A stretch of 64,000 bases of DNA from Blautia_A ammoniilytica (GCF_025566965.1 NZ_JAOQJL010000005.1:62001-126000), one strand, 5' to 3'; shown: positions 17,919 to 27,882, counted from the first letter of the stretch. The notes: generated by a model from the letters alone, not told the origin. Program-made: numbers and translations.

Positions 17919-20000
17919 TCAGAAATCAAAATGCTTTCCAGAAACAGTTAAAACACTATACATATATAACTCATGAAGAGCCCTTGTAGCTGCAATATAT
18001 CTCCCCTGTTTTGCAAGCGCACTTTGGTCTTTTTCAGGAAATATTACAAATACCTGGTCGAATTCCAGTCCCTTTGCCAGATAAAAGGTAGTAACTGTAA
18101 TTCCCTTTTTAAATCTGGAACTGTTCCTGTGCAGATAATTGAACCGATTCTTTGTATCAAAACCTGTTTCTTCCAACATCTCTTTAAGCAAAGCTGCTCC
18201 CAGGTCTGCTTCCTTCTCTGTGCGGAAGATCACCGCTGCTGTTTCAAACTCATCCTCTCCCAGCTTGATATAGTCCAGTATTTCTTTCACTGCTGCCTGT
18301 ATATCCTCAAACTGCTGTTCCTGTACAGGCTTTCCATGACGCTGAAGTAGTTCCATATCCGAAATCCCTGCCAGCTTATTAGCATAAGCCGCAATCTCCA
18401 CTGTATTTCGATAGCTTTTATTCATCTGGATCCTGCGGATATCCCTTCCAAAGATCCCAGGCAGGAAAGTAAACACATCCTGTTGTTTTTCCTCCATTGT
18501 TTGTGCCTTGTCTCCAAGAATGGTCATCCTGCAGGAAAACATATTTTTTAGGATCAGATACTGCATTCTTGAATAGTCCTGCATCTCATCTACCACCAAA
18601 TGCTTGATCGTACTATTTTCCTGCTGCCCCCATAAACGGTATTTCAGATAAAGCACAGGATATACATCTTCATATAGAAGCTTTCTCTTTTCAAGAGGAA
18701 CCCTGGTAAGAGCCGGATATCCGCTGCTTTCCAGGAAACGACTGTACAATACATACAGATCCCTTGTTTCATACAGGGAATAAAAATCCTCCCTGATCAG
18801 CTCCCTCTCTTCATCTGGCAGATCCCTGTCCCTTAATGTTTCCACTTCATCAATAAAATAATCACACACTGCATCCATTCTGGCAAGCAATGGAATATCC
18901 ATAAATTTGAAGTAAAACAGATCAATGATCTCTGCTTCTGTCTTTGTATAGCCTTTATAACGGATATCCCTGAAATCCATCAGCTCATCTTCCAGTTCTG
19001 TAATAAACCGTTCCAGCTGGTTCAGAAATCCTTCGGACTGCTTCTCCTGATAAAATGTAACAGCCTTTGGATGGTTCAGGCTTCTCTCGATCTGGTCATA
19101 ACGGTCTTCACAGTCAGCTGCTGTATCCTGAAGCTGCCGATAAGCAAACAGGTCAAAGCTCATTTCTTTTATATTTTCTTCCCCTAGTTCCGGCAGAATA
19201 TGGGAAATATAATCTGAGAAAACCCCATTGGGAGACAATACCAGGATATTGGATGATTTCAGATTCTGCCTGTCATGATAAAGAAGATAAGCAATCCTGT
19301 GAAGCGCAATGGATGTTTTACCTGATCCTGCTGCCCCCTGGATCACCATGATCCGGTCTTTCGTGTTACGGATAATCGCATTCTGCTCCTTCTGAATCGT
19401 GCTTACAATATTCTTCAGTGCTACAGAGCCATTACTTCCTAGCTCTGCCATCAGAATCTCATCATCCACCTTGATGTCACTTTCAAACTGATAGACCATC
19501 TTCCCCCTGCGGATCTTGTACTGCCATTTGGAAAGGATCTCACCCTGGATCCTGCCAAGCGGTGCTTCATAAAAAGCCGGTCCTTTATCATAATCATAAA
19601 AAAGTCCGCATACAGGTGCACGCCAGTCATAGACCAGGGGCACACCTCCAGCCTTTTCTGCAAAATTGCCAATACCAACATAAAAGCTTTCCGGCTCATC
19701 TTCTCCCTCAAAAATGAAATCTACTCTTCCAAAAAAGGGAGAATCCAGCATTTTCCGAAACCGGCTTTTTAGATGGAGTTGTTGCTCATTGGCACTGATT
19801 TGATGAAACAACGCCTGCTGATTGTCAAAATTTTCATATCCATACTGGTCCATTTCTGTGTAATTTTCCCAGTAATATTCATGCATACCGTCTATTTCTT
19901 TCTGGCCTTCTGCAATGCTTTGGGATATCTCTGCAATCCTCTGATGCAGCTTATCCAATACATAGGCCAGATATTGGATCCCATCTTTATTGTCTGTCAT
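17919..20000 (-). CDS. helD: HelD-like RNA polymerase recycling helicase
   Basis: A 693-residue SF1 helicase-like protein. The N-terminal helical arm (KLHQRIAEISQSIAEGQKEIDGMHEYY) and the next domain (VYDWRAPVCGLFYDYDKGPAFYEAP) are the HelD signature. HelD proteins release stalled RNA polymerase from nucleic acid. ATPase motifs are Walker A GAAGSGKTSIALHR near residue 222, Walker B LVVDEMQDYSRMQ near 470 and TTFYLAKGLEFDQV near 645. It is shorter than AddA or UvrD and lacks a nuclease domain. GGGAG lies eight bases before the ATG. It appears monocistronic. Confidence 0.88.
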   Translation of the reverse strand: MTDNKDGIQYLAYVLDKLHQRIAEISQSIAEGQKEIDGMHEYYWENYTEMDQYGYENFDNQQALFHQISANEQQLHLKSRFRKMLDSPFFGRVDFIFEGEDEPESFYVGIGNFAEKAGGVPLVYDWRAPVCGLFYDYDKGPAFYEAPLGRIQGEILSKWQYKIRRGKMVYQFESDIKVDDEILMAELGSNGSVALKNIVSTIQKEQNAIIRNTKDRIMVIQGAAGSGKTSIALHRIAYLLYHDRQNLKSSNILVLSPNGVFSDYISHILPELGEENIKEMSFDLFAYRQLQDTAADCEDRYDQIERSLNHPKAVTFYQEKQSEGFLNQLERFITELEDELMDFRDIRYKGYTKTEAEIIDLFYFKFMDIPLLARMDAVCDYFIDEVETLRDRDLPDEERELIREDFYSLYETRDLYVLYSRFLESSGYPALTRVPLEKRKLLYEDVYPVLYLKYRLWGQQENSTIKHLVVDEMQDYSRMQYLILKNMFSCRMTILGDKAQTMEEKQQDVFTFLPGIFGRDIRRIQMNKSYRNTVEIAAYANKLAGISDMELLQRHGKPVQEQQFEDIQAAVKEILDYIKLGEDEFETAAVIFRTEKEADLGAALLKEMLEETGFDTKNRFNYLHRNSSRFKKGITVTTFYLAKGLEFDQVFVIFPEKDQSALAKQGRYIAATRALHELYMYSVLTVSGKHFDF

Positions 20001-20071
20001 TCTAAAAGCTCCCTTTTTGTCATCCCCTTCCAGAGAGGTTCTTATTATTATACCCTATAGCCTTTAAAAAG

Positions 20072-20123
20072 TACACAAAAAGAAGCAGTCCACCCCAAAC
20101 AAACTGAGATGAAAACTGCTTCT
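20072..20123 (-). terminator. Terminator of the MarR-ABC exporter operon
   Basis: AGAAGCAGT (20081-20089) and ACTGCTTCT (20115-20123) form a perfect nine-base stem with a 25-base loop. On the minus strand a T run (TTTTTGTG) follows. It lies downstream of the exporter gene ending at 20158. Confidence 0.75.
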
Positions 20124-20157
20124 AAAAAATGCTTATCTGTAACTGTACCCTGATTAT

Positions 20158-21993
20158 TTATGCTGTCTGCGTTTTTTCAAACTGGCTGTTATAAAGCTGT
20201 GCGTAAAATCCTCCCTTTGCCAACAGTTCCTCATGAGATCCCTGTTCAATAATATCTCCATCCTTCATAACCAGAATCATATCTGCATCCTTGATCGTAG
20301 AAAGACGATGGGCGATCACAAAACTTGTTCTTCCCTTCATCAGATTGTCCATTGCCTTCTGGATCTGCATCTCAGTTCTGGTATCAACAGACGAGGTAGC
20401 CTCGTCCAGGATCAGGATCTTGTTGTCTGCCAAAATAGCTCTGGCAATAGTCAAAAGCTGCTTCTGACCCTGGGAAATATTACTTGTCTCCTCGTCCAGC
20501 ACCATATTATAGCCGCCAGGCTGCTGCATAATGAAGTGATGGATATGAGCTGCCTTTGCTGCTGCGATCACCTCTTCGTCTGTAGCATCCAGTCGTCCGT
20601 ACCGGATATTCTCCATGATCGTTCCGGAGAACAGCCAGGTATCCTGCAGAACCATACCAAACATTTCTCTTAACTGACTTCTGTTAAAATCCCGGATATC
20701 ATGTCCATCTACACAGATGGAGCCTTTATTTACATCATAGAACCGCATCAGCAGCTTCACCATAGTGGTCTTACCTGCACCTGTAGGTCCTACAATTGCG
20801 ATCTTCTGCCCATTTTTCACATCTGCTGAAAAATCATGGACAATGATCTTATCCGGATTGTAGCCAAACTCAACATGCTGGAACTGCACATTGCCGGAAA
20901 GTCCTGTAATATCCACAGCATTCTCTTTGCCCTGCTCTTCCTCAGGCTCATCCAGAAATTCAAAAACTCTTTCAGACGCAGCAGCAGAAGACTGAAGCAG
21001 ATTTGTTACCTGTGCGATCTGCTGGATAGGCTGTGTAAAATTACGGATATACTGGAAGAAGGACTGGATATCTCCAACCTCAATACTTCCTTTGATCACA
21101 AACACACCGCCTAACAAAGCAACCATTACATATCCCAAATTTCCGATAAACTGCATAATAGGCATCATCATGCCTGAGAAAAACTGGGATTTCCATGCAG
21201 ACTCGTAAAGCTTCTGGTTATCTTTTTCAAAAACATTCAGTACATCCTGTTCCTTATTAAACACCTTCACCACATTGTGTCCACCGTAGTTTTCCTCAAT
21301 CTGGCCATTTACTTCACCCAGATATTTCTGCTGATCACGGAAATATTTCTGCGACCGCTTCATTACCCCATTAATGATCAGCATGGACACTGGCAGGATT
21401 AAAAGGGCTGTCAGCGTCATCGGCACATTAATAGAAAGCATCATTATAAATACTCCGATCAATGTGGTAATAGAGGTGATCAGCTGGGTAATACTTTGGT
21501 TCAGACTCATCTGCAGGGTATCCACATCATTTGTTACCCTGGAAAGAATCTCTCCGTTTGTCCGGCTTTCAAAATAATTTAAAGGCAGACGATTGATCTT
21601 TTTGGAAATGTCCTTACGCAGACTATACGTAACATCATTGGAAATCCCTGTCATTACAAACCCCTGAATAAGGGAAAAACATGCACTTGCCACATATAAG
21701 GCCAGCGTAAATAAAAGAATCTGACCAATTTTTGAAAAATCAATGCCACCAGATCCGTTTACCTTTCTTACCAGTCCATTGAAAAGCTCTGTGGTCGCTT
21801 TTCCAAGGATCTTTGGCCCAACAATATTAAATATAGTTCCTGCAATAGCAAACAGAAACATCAGTCCAAAACGGAATTTATATTTACCCATGTACTGGAA
21901 CAGACGACTCATGGCTCCTTTAAAGTCCTTAGCCTTCTCAACAGAACGCATACCATGCCCGCCTCCCATAGGTCTTCTGCTTCTCTCACTCAT
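20158..21993 (-). CDS. ABC exporter half-transporter, catalytic-site subunit
   Basis: A 611-residue fused membrane/ATPase subunit of a heterodimeric multidrug-type exporter. Six predicted membrane helices occupy roughly residues 38-320. The ATPase domain has Walker A GPTGAGKTTM near 403, the variant signature ISQGQKQ near 511 and a consensus Walker B ILILDEATSSVD. It overlaps the partner gene by 4 bases (21990-21993), so the two are translated together. The MarR gene upstream suggests induction by a toxic compound. Substrate unknown. Confidence 0.93.
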   Translation of the reverse strand: MSERSRRPMGGGHGMRSVEKAKDFKGAMSRLFQYMGKYKFRFGLMFLFAIAGTIFNIVGPKILGKATTELFNGLVRKVNGSGGIDFSKIGQILLFTLALYVASACFSLIQGFVMTGISNDVTYSLRKDISKKINRLPLNYFESRTNGEILSRVTNDVDTLQMSLNQSITQLITSITTLIGVFIMMLSINVPMTLTALLILPVSMLIINGVMKRSQKYFRDQQKYLGEVNGQIEENYGGHNVVKVFNKEQDVLNVFEKDNQKLYESAWKSQFFSGMMMPIMQFIGNLGYVMVALLGGVFVIKGSIEVGDIQSFFQYIRNFTQPIQQIAQVTNLLQSSAAASERVFEFLDEPEEEQGKENAVDITGLSGNVQFQHVEFGYNPDKIIVHDFSADVKNGQKIAIVGPTGAGKTTMVKLLMRFYDVNKGSICVDGHDIRDFNRSQLREMFGMVLQDTWLFSGTIMENIRYGRLDATDEEVIAAAKAAHIHHFIMQQPGGYNMVLDEETSNISQGQKQLLTIARAILADNKILILDEATSSVDTRTEMQIQKAMDNLMKGRTSFVIAHRLSTIKDADMILVMKDGDIIEQGSHEELLAKGGFYAQLYNSQFEKTQTA

Positions 21994-24152
21994 GCTAATT
22001 CCTCCTCTGACAACTGAGACATTGCGATCTGACGGTAAACCTCACAGTTCTTCATCAGTTCCTTATGTGTTCCGATACCGGCCATATGTCCTTCATCCAG
22101 TACAATGATCTGATCCGCGTTCAAGATAGTACTAATTCGCTGTGCAACAATAATAGTTGTTGCATCTTTGGTACTCTCCTTTAATGCTTTTCTCAGATTA
22201 CTGTCCGTTTTAAAGTCCAGTGCAGAAAAGCTGTCATCAAAAATAAAAATCTCCGGCTTCTTGGCAATCGCTCTTGCAATGGACAAACGCTGTTTCTGGC
22301 CTCCAGATACGTTGGTACCGCCCTGTGCGATCGGTGAGTTGTACTTTTCGGGTTTTGTATCAATAAACTCTGTGGCCTGGGCGATCTGTGCTGCCTGCTG
22401 TACTTCTTCAGAAGAAATGTCTTCTTTTCCGTAGCGGATATTGGAATCAATAGTTCCTGAGAACAGGACTCCTTTCTGAGGTACGTATCCAAGGCATTCC
22501 CTTAACTGGTGCTGTGTCATTTTACGCACATCCACACCATCCACCTTTACAGTTCCCTGCGTTGCATCATAAAATCTTGGAATCAGATTGACCAGTGTAC
22601 TCTTGCCACTTCCTGTACTTCCGATCACAGCCACTGTCTGGCCTTTCTTAGCAGTAAAGCTGATATCATTCAACACATTTTCTCCTGCTTCCGGATACGC
22701 AAAGCTTACATGGTCAAATTCAACTGTTCCACGTAAACTATCCTGTGGGGCTTCCGGAGATACCGGATCTTCAATACTTCCTTCTGTTTCCAGAACCTGA
22801 TTGATCCTGACAGCAGCCACATTGGCACGGGGAATCATAATGGACATGGCAGTGATCAACAGGAAGGACATAATGATCTGCATAGCATACTGGATAAATG
22901 CCATTACATTTCCTACCTGCATACTTCCGTTATCTACAGCATGTGCTCCGAAATAAATGATCATAACGGATACACCGTTCATGATCAGCATCATTACAGG
23001 CATCATAAAAGTCATACACCTGTTGACAAACAGGTTTGTTTTCGTCAGTTCTTCATTGGCAGTTTCAAAACGGTCTTCCTCGAATTTTTCCCTGCTGAAT
23101 GCCCGGATCACAGGAATACCGGTAAGAATCTCCCTTGTAACCAGATTCAAACGGTCGATCAGAATCTGCAGCTTTGTAAATTTTGGCATTGCGATCTTAA
23201 ACAGCACCAGGATCACAAGAAGGATCAGTGCAACAGCAACACCCAGGATCCAGGTCATGGATGCATCAGTATTCAGTACCTTGATCACACCTCCGATCCC
23301 CAGTATAGGGGCATACAGAAGAATACGGAAGGTCATAGTCATAACCTGCTGTACCTGCTGCACATCATTGGTACTTCTGGTGATCAAGGATGCAGTTGAA
23401 AACTTATGATATTCGTTGCTGGAAAATCCTATAACCTTACTGTAAATATCTCCCCGCAGATCATGGCCCATCCTTGCTGCTACTTTTGAAGAAAGAAATG
23501 TCACTGTCACTGCTGCCAGCATGATCACCAGAGCCATTAACACCATCTGTGCTCCTGAACGGATGATATAATCCATCTGAAACTTATCCAGATCTTCTCC
23601 TAACTCTGTGTATTCTTTCTTAACTGCAAGTACAGCACTTTGGCTTACAATAGACTCCGGCATATCCTCCAGTTTTTCATTCATCTCCTGAAGAATCTGA
23701 GTTTTCATCTCCTCTGGCATAGCTCTCAGCGCCTGCACCGGATCTGTCCCTTCCTGAAGACCCATGTTCTCTGTCATCGCTTTGCTTTCATCACTGCCAG
23801 AACACATTCCATAATACAGCATCATTGGCTTTTCCAGAAGATGATCCAGGTTTTCTCTTTCATCTTTGGAAATGCCATCCTTCAACACATAAATGTCTTT
23901 GTCTTCTTCATAATACTTTTCCACCTGTTTCATATCATCATCATCCATAAACACAGATAGTGCTTTCATGGTAGATGTGCGCATCTTCTGTGGAACATTG
24001 TCTTCAATGCCTCCCTGCTGGATCCCTACATTAATGATCCTGGATGTGTAATCCGGAAGTGATAAATCACAGTATGCCTGCAGAAACAAAAGTCCCATGA
24101 TCAGGACTATATACCCTGCTGACTTTTTCAGATATCTCATCAGTTTAACCAT
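21990..24152 (-). CDS. ABC exporter half-transporter, degenerate-site subunit with large extracytoplasmic loop
   Basis: A 720-residue fused subunit, about 110 residues longer than its partner. The extra length is an acidic, Met-rich, helical insertion between membrane helices 1 and 2 (about residues 45-195), predicted outside. The ATPase domain has GSTGSGKST and signature VSGGQKQR, but Walker B reads IFIFDDSFSALD with Asp where the catalytic Glu should be. That is the usual degenerate site of BmrC/BmrD-type heterodimers and fits the consensus site in the partner. The insertion may gate or sense a substrate, which is inference. Confidence 0.93.
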   Translation of the reverse strand: MVKLMRYLKKSAGYIVLIMGLLFLQAYCDLSLPDYTSRIINVGIQQGGIEDNVPQKMRTSTMKALSVFMDDDDMKQVEKYYEEDKDIYVLKDGISKDERENLDHLLEKPMMLYYGMCSGSDESKAMTENMGLQEGTDPVQALRAMPEEMKTQILQEMNEKLEDMPESIVSQSAVLAVKKEYTELGEDLDKFQMDYIIRSGAQMVLMALVIMLAAVTVTFLSSKVAARMGHDLRGDIYSKVIGFSSNEYHKFSTASLITRSTNDVQQVQQVMTMTFRILLYAPILGIGGVIKVLNTDASMTWILGVAVALILLVILVLFKIAMPKFTKLQILIDRLNLVTREILTGIPVIRAFSREKFEEDRFETANEELTKTNLFVNRCMTFMMPVMMLIMNGVSVMIIYFGAHAVDNGSMQVGNVMAFIQYAMQIIMSFLLITAMSIMIPRANVAAVRINQVLETEGSIEDPVSPEAPQDSLRGTVEFDHVSFAYPEAGENVLNDISFTAKKGQTVAVIGSTGSGKSTLVNLIPRFYDATQGTVKVDGVDVRKMTQHQLRECLGYVPQKGVLFSGTIDSNIRYGKEDISSEEVQQAAQIAQATEFIDTKPEKYNSPIAQGGTNVSGGQKQRLSIARAIAKKPEIFIFDDSFSALDFKTDSNLRKALKESTKDATTIIVAQRISTILNADQIIVLDEGHMAGIGTHKELMKNCEVYRQIAMSQLSEEELA

Positions 24153-24224
24153 TGCGTGTCTCCTTTATATCTCTATTTGTAACTGTTCTGTAACCTCACA
24201 AGACTACCTGTTGAATAGTTACCT

Positions 24225-24725
24225 TTACTTTACAACTACATGCTTCTCCGACAAAGGACATCCTTCTTCAACTATTCCCGGCATTGTATTAATATTTTCC
24301 AGCAGCTGATTAAAAAAACGCCTCATCAGGCACAACTCAGTCTCGGAAAAATTTCTGAACAGATATTTCTCTGTCTCATGCATGGTGGCAAGCCCTTTCT
24401 GGATTACTTCATTGCCCTTGTCTGTCAGACGGATCCTGGTAATACGCTTGTCATGTTCATCCTGCTTCCTGCATACCATTCCCATCTTTTCCAGCCTTTG
24501 AATGCTGACCGTCACTGTAGGCGGCTTCACGCCCAAAATCTGAGCAATCTCTTTCTGGCTATATTCTTCATTTTTCCCCAGAATGGCAAGAATGGGGATC
24601 TGACTTGGATGAATCTCCAGTTCCTTCATCTTGCTGAAACACTTTCCCATATATCTCCTGTTTATTTCCAAAAACAAAGCCTGCATACTTTTTTGCCGGT
24701 CCTGTTTTTCTTCTCCCTCCAACAC
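24225..24725 (-). CDS. MarR family transcriptional regulator
   Basis: A 166-residue winged-helix regulator. The recognition region is KEIAQILGVKPPTVTVSIQRLEKMGMVCRKQDEHDKRITRIRLTDKG, a standard MarR wHTH and wing. The start is a GTG at 24725 with AGGAGG seven bases upstream, followed directly by TTG. The exporter genes begin 72 bases downstream, so MarR probably represses its own operon until a ligand binds. Candidate operators lie upstream. Confidence 0.92.
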   Translation of the reverse strand: MLEGEEKQDRQKSMQALFLEINRRYMGKCFSKMKELEIHPSQIPILAILGKNEEYSQKEIAQILGVKPPTVTVSIQRLEKMGMVCRKQDEHDKRITRIRLTDKGNEVIQKGLATMHETEKYLFRNFSETELCLMRRFFNQLLENINTMPGIVEEGCPLSEKHVVVK

Positions 24726-24814
24726 CTATTCACCTCCTGTTTCGTTTCATAAAATCAACCTCTCAAAAGTACCTCCTGCTGTTTTGCTTTTATTTTCCAG
24801 CCATCACCATTATT

Positions 24815-24912
24815 ATTCATTTAGTCGGCTAAGTATATAAAATATACTTATGTTTGCGAGAATGCAAGTATTTTTTTCAGTTTTATAAAAATTTAATATT
24901 TGTTCGACTAAC
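24815..24912 (-). promoter_or_regulatory. Promoter and candidate MarR operators of the exporter operon
   Basis: A near-palindrome TTAGTCGGCTAA (24821-24832) and, about 80 bases upstream on the opposite strand, a second copy of TTAGTCG in GTTAGTCGAAC (24911-24901). Between them lies the perfect inverted repeat AAGTATA-n5-TATACTT (24831-24849). On the minus strand TTGCAT followed 17 bases later by TATTTT is a plausible -35/-10 pair, so the inverted repeat covers the -10. Recurrence of TTAGTCG around the promoter suggests regulator binding. Confidence 0.5.
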
Positions 24913-24962
24913 TATTTTCTCATGAATTATAGAAATACTACAACGTAATTTTCTGTTGCATA

Positions 24963-25022
24963 TACAAAAAAAGAGGATGCCTGATCAGAGCGTATCAAAT
25001 AATACCTCTGAAGCATCCTCTT
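24963..25022 (-). terminator. Terminator of the Hsp20-ClpB-DUF4250 operon
   Basis: AAGAGGATGC (24971-24980) pairs exactly with GCATCCTCTT (25013-25022). On the minus strand the stem is followed by seven T residues. Confidence 0.85.
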
Positions 25023-25040
25023 TCTTATGCCTGATAATGA

Positions 25041-25214
25041 TCAGATAAACTGATTGGTGTCTGAATCATAATGATAATCAATCTGATCCAGCTGGCTGAT
25101 CAGATCCTTTTTCTTGATCCCCCTGCAGGTGCACAATGCCTCCAGGGACTCATAATAATCCCGCAACTGGGTATTCACATAACTTAGCAATATTACCGGA
25201 TCCTTTGGTATCAT
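25041..25214 (-). CDS. DUF4250 domain protein
   Basis: A 57-residue protein: MIPKDPVILLSYVNTQLRD, then YYESLEALCTCRGIKKKDL, ending DYHYDSDTNQFI. The MIPKDP start, the VNTxLRDxY segment and the closing tyrosine-rich YxYDxxxNQF match DUF4250, a small Clostridia/Bacteroidetes family of unknown role. AAGGAG lies nine bases before the ATG. It starts 32 bases after clpB and before the shared terminator, so it probably rides on the heat-shock transcript. It has no signal peptide or membrane segment. Confidence 0.85.
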   Translation of the reverse strand: MIPKDPVILLSYVNTQLRDYYESLEALCTCRGIKKKDLISQLDQIDYHYDSDTNQFI

Positions 25215-25246
25215 GCATGGAATCTCCTTTTCTGCCTGTTACAGCA

Positions 25247-27850
25247 TCATTTTCTGTCATCAGGAGCGCCCTGCACTCTGACAACAAACTCTCCATTCTC
25301 CACATCCAGCACAAGGGTATCACCTGTATGCACATCTCCGGAAAGGATCTTCTTTGCAGCCAGCGTTTCCACATAATTCTGCAGATAACGCTTCAGCGGT
25401 CTTGCACCGTATACAGGATCATAACCATTTTCGATCACATTTTCCTTTGCTGCCTCAGTCAGAGTCAGGGAAAGTTCCTGGTCAGAAAGACGTTTATCAA
25501 GGTCTTTTACCATCAGGTCTACTATGTTACCAATGTTTGCTTTTGTCAAGGGCTTAAACATAATTATTTCATCCAGACGGTTCAGAAACTCCGGACGGAA
25601 ATGTGCCCGCAGGTCATCCATAACCTGTGTCTGAGCCTCTGGTCTGATCTGACCATTCTCATCAATACCATCCAGCAGATAAGGAGAACCGATATTCGAT
25701 GTCATGATCAGGATCGTATTCTTGAAGTCCACTGTTCTTCCTTGAGAATCTGTGATACGCCCATCATCCAGCACCTGGAGCAGTACATTAAATACATCCG
25801 GATGTGCTTTTTCTATCTCATCAAACAGTACAACACTATATGGTTTTCTTCTCACAGCCTCTGTAAGCTGGCCCCCCTCTTCATAACCAACATATCCCGG
25901 AGGCGCTCCGATCAGTCTGGATACAGAATACTTCTCCATATATTCACTCATATCAATACGAACCATATTCTGCTCATCATCAAACAGCGTCTGAGCAAGT
26001 GTTTTGGCAAGTTCTGTCTTACCTACACCGGTAGGTCCGAGGAAAAGGAAGGAACCAATAGGCTTTGTAGGATCCTTGATCCCTGCCTTAGACCTGAGAA
26101 TGGCATCGGTTACTCGGCGCACTCCTTCGTCCTGGCCCACCACACGTTTGTGCAGTTCATCTTCCAGGGTAAGAAGCTTAGCACGCTCTCCTTCTGTCAA
26201 TCTTGCAACCGGTATCCCTGTCCATCTGGAAATAATCCTTGCAATCTCATCATCTGTAACAGCTTCATGAACAAGACGTCTGTCTCCTTCTTTAACGTCA
26301 CGTTCCTCGATTTCCAGCTGCTGCTGAAGTCTTGGAAGCTCTCCATACTGAAGCTGTGCAGCCTTTTCCAAGTCATAACTCTGTTTTGCTTTCTGGATCT
26401 GTTTATTCACATCTTCAATCTGCTCACGCAGCTTCTGAAGCTTTTCCACAGACTTTTTCTCATTATCCCACTGAGCTTTCTGGGTATTAAATACATCCCT
26501 CAGATCTGCAAGCTCTTTCTGCAGGTCAGCAAGACGCTCCTGGCTTAAGTTATCCGTCTCTTTTTTCAGGGCTGACTCCTCAATCTCCAATTGCATAATC
26601 TTTCTGCGCTGCTCATCCAGCTCAGTAGGCATAGAATCCAATTCCGTCTTAATAAGTGCACAGGCTTCATCTACCAAGTCGATAGCCTTATCTGGAAGAA
26701 AACGATCCGTAATATATCTATGTGAAAGAGTTGCCGCTGCTACCAGGGCGCTATCTGTAATCTTAACTCCATGGAAAACCTCATACCGTTCCTTCAGTCC
26801 ACGAAGAATAGAAATGGTATCTTCTACTGTAGGTTCATCTACCATAACTGGCTGGAAACGACGTTCCAGTGCAGCATCCTTCTCAATATACTGGCGATAT
26901 TCATCCAAAGTGGTAGCGCCGATGCAATGAAGTTCTCCTCTTGCCAGCATAGGCTTTAACATATTACTGGCATCCATGGCTCCATCTGTCTTACCTGCTC
27001 CAACGATCAGGTGCAATTCATCAATAAACAGGATGATCCTGCCTTCGCTTTTCCTTACTTCTTCAAGAACAGCTTTCAGTCTTTCCTCAAATTCGCCTCT
27101 GTACTTGGCTCCTGCTACCAAAGCACCCATATCCAGGGAAAAAATCTTCTTTTCCTTCAGACCTTCCGGTACATCCCCTGCAACGATCCTCTGTGCAAGT
27201 CCCTCTACAACTGCAGTTTTACCTACACCAGGCTCACCAATAAGAACCGGGTTGTTCTTAGTCTTACGGGACAGGATCCGTACCACATTACGGATCTCTC
27301 CATCACGGCCGATCACCGGATCCAGTTTTTGATTTCTGGCCTTTTCCACCAGATCCTCGCCATATTTGGCAAGTGTATCATAAGTAGCCTCCGGATTGTC
27401 GCTGACCACTCTTTGATTTCCTCTTACAGTAGACAAAGCCTGCAAAAACCTTTCTCGTGTAATTCCAAATTCCTTCCAGATCTTTGTCATGCTTGGACTT
27501 GGATACTTTAACAGGGATAAAAACAGATGTTCCACGGATACATATTCATCCCCCATGGACTTGGCTTCATCCTCTGCATTTACCAGTGCTTTGTTCAGAT
27601 ACTGTCCAAAACGCAGTTCGCCGCCGGATACTTTTACTTTCTCGTCCAGTGCTTTTTCAACTGTATTAATAAAATAATCTTTATTGATATCCATCTTCTC
27701 GATCAGCTTCAGAATCAGGCTGTCTTCCTGCTTCAGAAGGGAATACAGCAGATGCTCCTGTTCAATCTCCTGATTGCCGTAAGAATAGGCAACCTTTTCC
27801 AGATTCTGCACTGCCTCAATGGACTTCTGTGTGAATTTACTGATGTTCAT
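25247..27850 (-). CDS. clpB: ATP-dependent disaggregase ClpB
   Basis: An 867-residue Hsp100 chaperone that threads aggregated protein through a hexameric pore with DnaK. Domains in order: Clp N domain (1-145), AAA1 with GEPGVGKT near 205, the long coiled-coil middle domain (about 405-525) that distinguishes ClpB from ClpA and ClpC, AAA2 with GPTGVGKT near 608, and the C-terminal small domain. Length matches bacterial ClpB. GGAGAGGAGG precedes the ATG. A strong hairpin separates it from hsp20, so its level should be below that of hsp20 unless a private promoter exists. Confidence 0.97.
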   Translation of the reverse strand: MNISKFTQKSIEAVQNLEKVAYSYGNQEIEQEHLLYSLLKQEDSLILKLIEKMDINKDYFINTVEKALDEKVKVSGGELRFGQYLNKALVNAEDEAKSMGDEYVSVEHLFLSLLKYPSPSMTKIWKEFGITRERFLQALSTVRGNQRVVSDNPEATYDTLAKYGEDLVEKARNQKLDPVIGRDGEIRNVVRILSRKTKNNPVLIGEPGVGKTAVVEGLAQRIVAGDVPEGLKEKKIFSLDMGALVAGAKYRGEFEERLKAVLEEVRKSEGRIILFIDELHLIVGAGKTDGAMDASNMLKPMLARGELHCIGATTLDEYRQYIEKDAALERRFQPVMVDEPTVEDTISILRGLKERYEVFHGVKITDSALVAAATLSHRYITDRFLPDKAIDLVDEACALIKTELDSMPTELDEQRRKIMQLEIEESALKKETDNLSQERLADLQKELADLRDVFNTQKAQWDNEKKSVEKLQKLREQIEDVNKQIQKAKQSYDLEKAAQLQYGELPRLQQQLEIEERDVKEGDRRLVHEAVTDDEIARIISRWTGIPVARLTEGERAKLLTLEDELHKRVVGQDEGVRRVTDAILRSKAGIKDPTKPIGSFLFLGPTGVGKTELAKTLAQTLFDDEQNMVRIDMSEYMEKYSVSRLIGAPPGYVGYEEGGQLTEAVRRKPYSVVLFDEIEKAHPDVFNVLLQVLDDGRITDSQGRTVDFKNTILIMTSNIGSPYLLDGIDENGQIRPEAQTQVMDDLRAHFRPEFLNRLDEIIMFKPLTKANIGNIVDLMVKDLDKRLSDQELSLTLTEAAKENVIENGYDPVYGARPLKRYLQNYVETLAAKKILSGDVHTGDTLVLDVENGEFVVRVQGAPDDRK

Positions 27851-27882
27851 ATACGTTCCTCCTCTCCGAATCCTTTTATATG

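Noticed and set aside
17919..20000. UvrD/Rep DNA repair helicase
   Set aside because: The N-terminal helical arm and DWRAPVCGLFY region identify HelD, an RNA polymerase-associated factor.
25150..25374. 74-codon minus-strand frame near the DUF4250 gene
   Set aside because: It overlaps the DUF4250 gene and the clpB end in another frame. The DUF4250 frame has the ribosome site and family match.
25136..26548. 470-codon plus-strand frame
   Set aside because: Lies antisense to clpB, with shadow-type composition and no start signal.
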